Part shown: positions 44,809 through 45,357 of the stretch, piece by piece
Position numbering within the stretch: the stretch's first letter is position 1
How the letters are laid out: every line of letters begins with the position of its first letter
Position numbers and translations under genes: made by a program
Source: an uncultured Lachnospiraceae bacterium
GTDB taxonomy: Bacteria > Bacillota > Clostridia > Lachnospirales > Lachnospiraceae
DNA: 45,357 nt
Direction of reading: 5' to 3'
NCBI GenBank assembly: GCA_947631605.1
Contig: CANRMC010000004.1
Location: 1 to 45,357, forward strand
The notes under the pieces: model-generated
Database searches by the model: none
Told to the model about the DNA's origin: nothing
Seen by the model: only the letters and a program-made list of their open reading frames with translations

Positions 44809-45357
44809 TTGGAAAGTTTCTGGGTAACATTGGGTTCATACTTTGATGAATTTTATATGCCGCGTGTGACATGGTCGGACATATTGGAAATCATCATAAT
44901 TGCATATATCATCTATCACATTCTCCTCTGGTTCAAGTCCAGCCGGGCATGGACTTTGCTGAAAGGAATCGTGATCCTGCTTCTTTTTATTGGTATTGCA
45001 GCCTTGTTACAGCTGAATACCATTCTTTGGATTGCCAAAAATACCATCAGCGTCGGAATTATTGCGCTCATTGTTCTGTTTCAGCCGGAACTCAGGCGGG
45101 CGCTGGAGGAGTTGGGAAGAAAACAGATCTTTAAAAATATGTTTGATTTCGATGACAGGAATGCGAAAGAAGAACGGACGTCTGACCGGACGATCAACGA
45201 ACTGGTGAAAACCGCATTCGAGCTGGGAAGAGCAAAAACAGGCGCGTTGATCGTTCTGGAACATAAGACTCCGCTTGGGGAGTATGAGGCGACCGGTATT
45301 CGGGTGGACGCCATTGTCAGTATGCAGCTATTGATCAATATTTTCGAGAAAAATACG
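44809..45357 (+). CDS. cdaA: diadenylate cyclase CdaA, N-terminal part (3' end outside window)
   Basis: The first 183 codons of CdaA, the membrane-bound enzyme that joins two ATP into cyclic di-AMP. There are three helices (about residues 23-41, 47-68 and 75-92), then the conserved FQPELRRALEELGR link and the start of the DAC domain (TGALIVLEHKTPLGEY, then AIVSMQLLINIFEKNT). The catalytic DGA and RHR motifs lie beyond the window. The start is a TTG at 44809 with a GGAGG six bases upstream; the first ATG in this frame is at codon 17, inside the conserved region, and has no ribosome site. cdaR and glmM usually follow in related genomes, which cannot be checked here. Confidence 0.93.
   Translation, partial: MESFWVTLGSYFDEFYMPRVTWSDILEIIIIAYIIYHILLWFKSSRAWTLLKGIVILLLFIGIAALLQLNTILWIAKNTISVGIIALIVLFQPELRRALEELGRKQIFKNMFDFDDRNAKEERTSDRTINELVKTAFELGRAKTGALIVLEHKTPLGEYEATGIRVDAIVSMQLLINIFEKNT

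Overview
The window looks like chromosomal DNA of an anaerobic, low-to-mid GC, spore-lineage Firmicute, most likely a member of the Lachnospiraceae. The grounds are gene content and style: a T-box riboswitch ahead of an aspS-gatCAB operon, a SpoIID-domain protein, a CdaA-type c-di-AMP synthase, an LCP protein, a CarD-family regulator, a PPi-type phosphofructokinase, strong AGGAGG-like ribosome binding sites and sigma-A-type promoters. I do not claim a genus.

Region 1 (1-15745) is a long, all-plus-strand surface polysaccharide cluster entered in the middle. It holds the end of UDP-glucose dehydrogenase, a large DUF2142-like membrane protein, a Wzx-type flippase, a GT2 enzyme, a GT14 (core-2/xylosyltransferase-like) enzyme, a Stealth-type phosphotransferase, three more GT2 enzymes, UDP-galactopyranose mutase, RmlA and two tandem, paralogous two-domain glycosyltransferases. 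Together these point to a lipid-linked polymer that may contain uronic acid, galactofuranose, rhamnose or another dTDP-6-deoxysugar, and possibly phosphodiester-linked sugars. Gaps are tiny or genes overlap, so it is probably one transcript.

Region 2 (15746-17730) holds a CarD-family regulator, a small unknown protein, then about 700 bp without a convincing protein gene. That gap contains three imperfect direct repeats, a striking nested palindrome of about 148 bp, and a promoter plus T-box leader. Region 3 (17731-23810) is aspS-gatC-gatA-gatB-rmlB, one apparent operon. AspRS appears to be of the non-discriminating kind, which fits Asn-tRNA formation through GatCAB. RmlB at its end supplies the dTDP-sugar pathway of region 1.

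Region 4 (23811-32870) has a decayed ISL3-type transposase fragment, a DPM/DPG-synthase-like GT2 enzyme, an LCP ligase and the glutamate synthase pair gltB-gltD behind a promoter with operator-like repeats. Region 5 (32862-34848, minus strand) is a putative PPi-dependent phosphofructokinase followed by two small membrane proteins of unknown function.

Region 6 (34849-40802) carries an ABC ATPase without a permease beside it, a probable 6S RNA, a SpoIID-domain protein, a YihY/BrkB-family membrane protein and, convergently, gltX. Region 7 (40803-45357) holds a membrane-anchored protein with two blocks of an unusual DSAF pentapeptide repeat, a DUF2156 protein, two unknown membrane proteins and the start of cdaA, which runs off the end. 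The candidates I would look at first for something undescribed are the nested palindrome at 17141-17288, the DSAF-repeat protein, and the unknown membrane proteins immediately upstream of cdaA.
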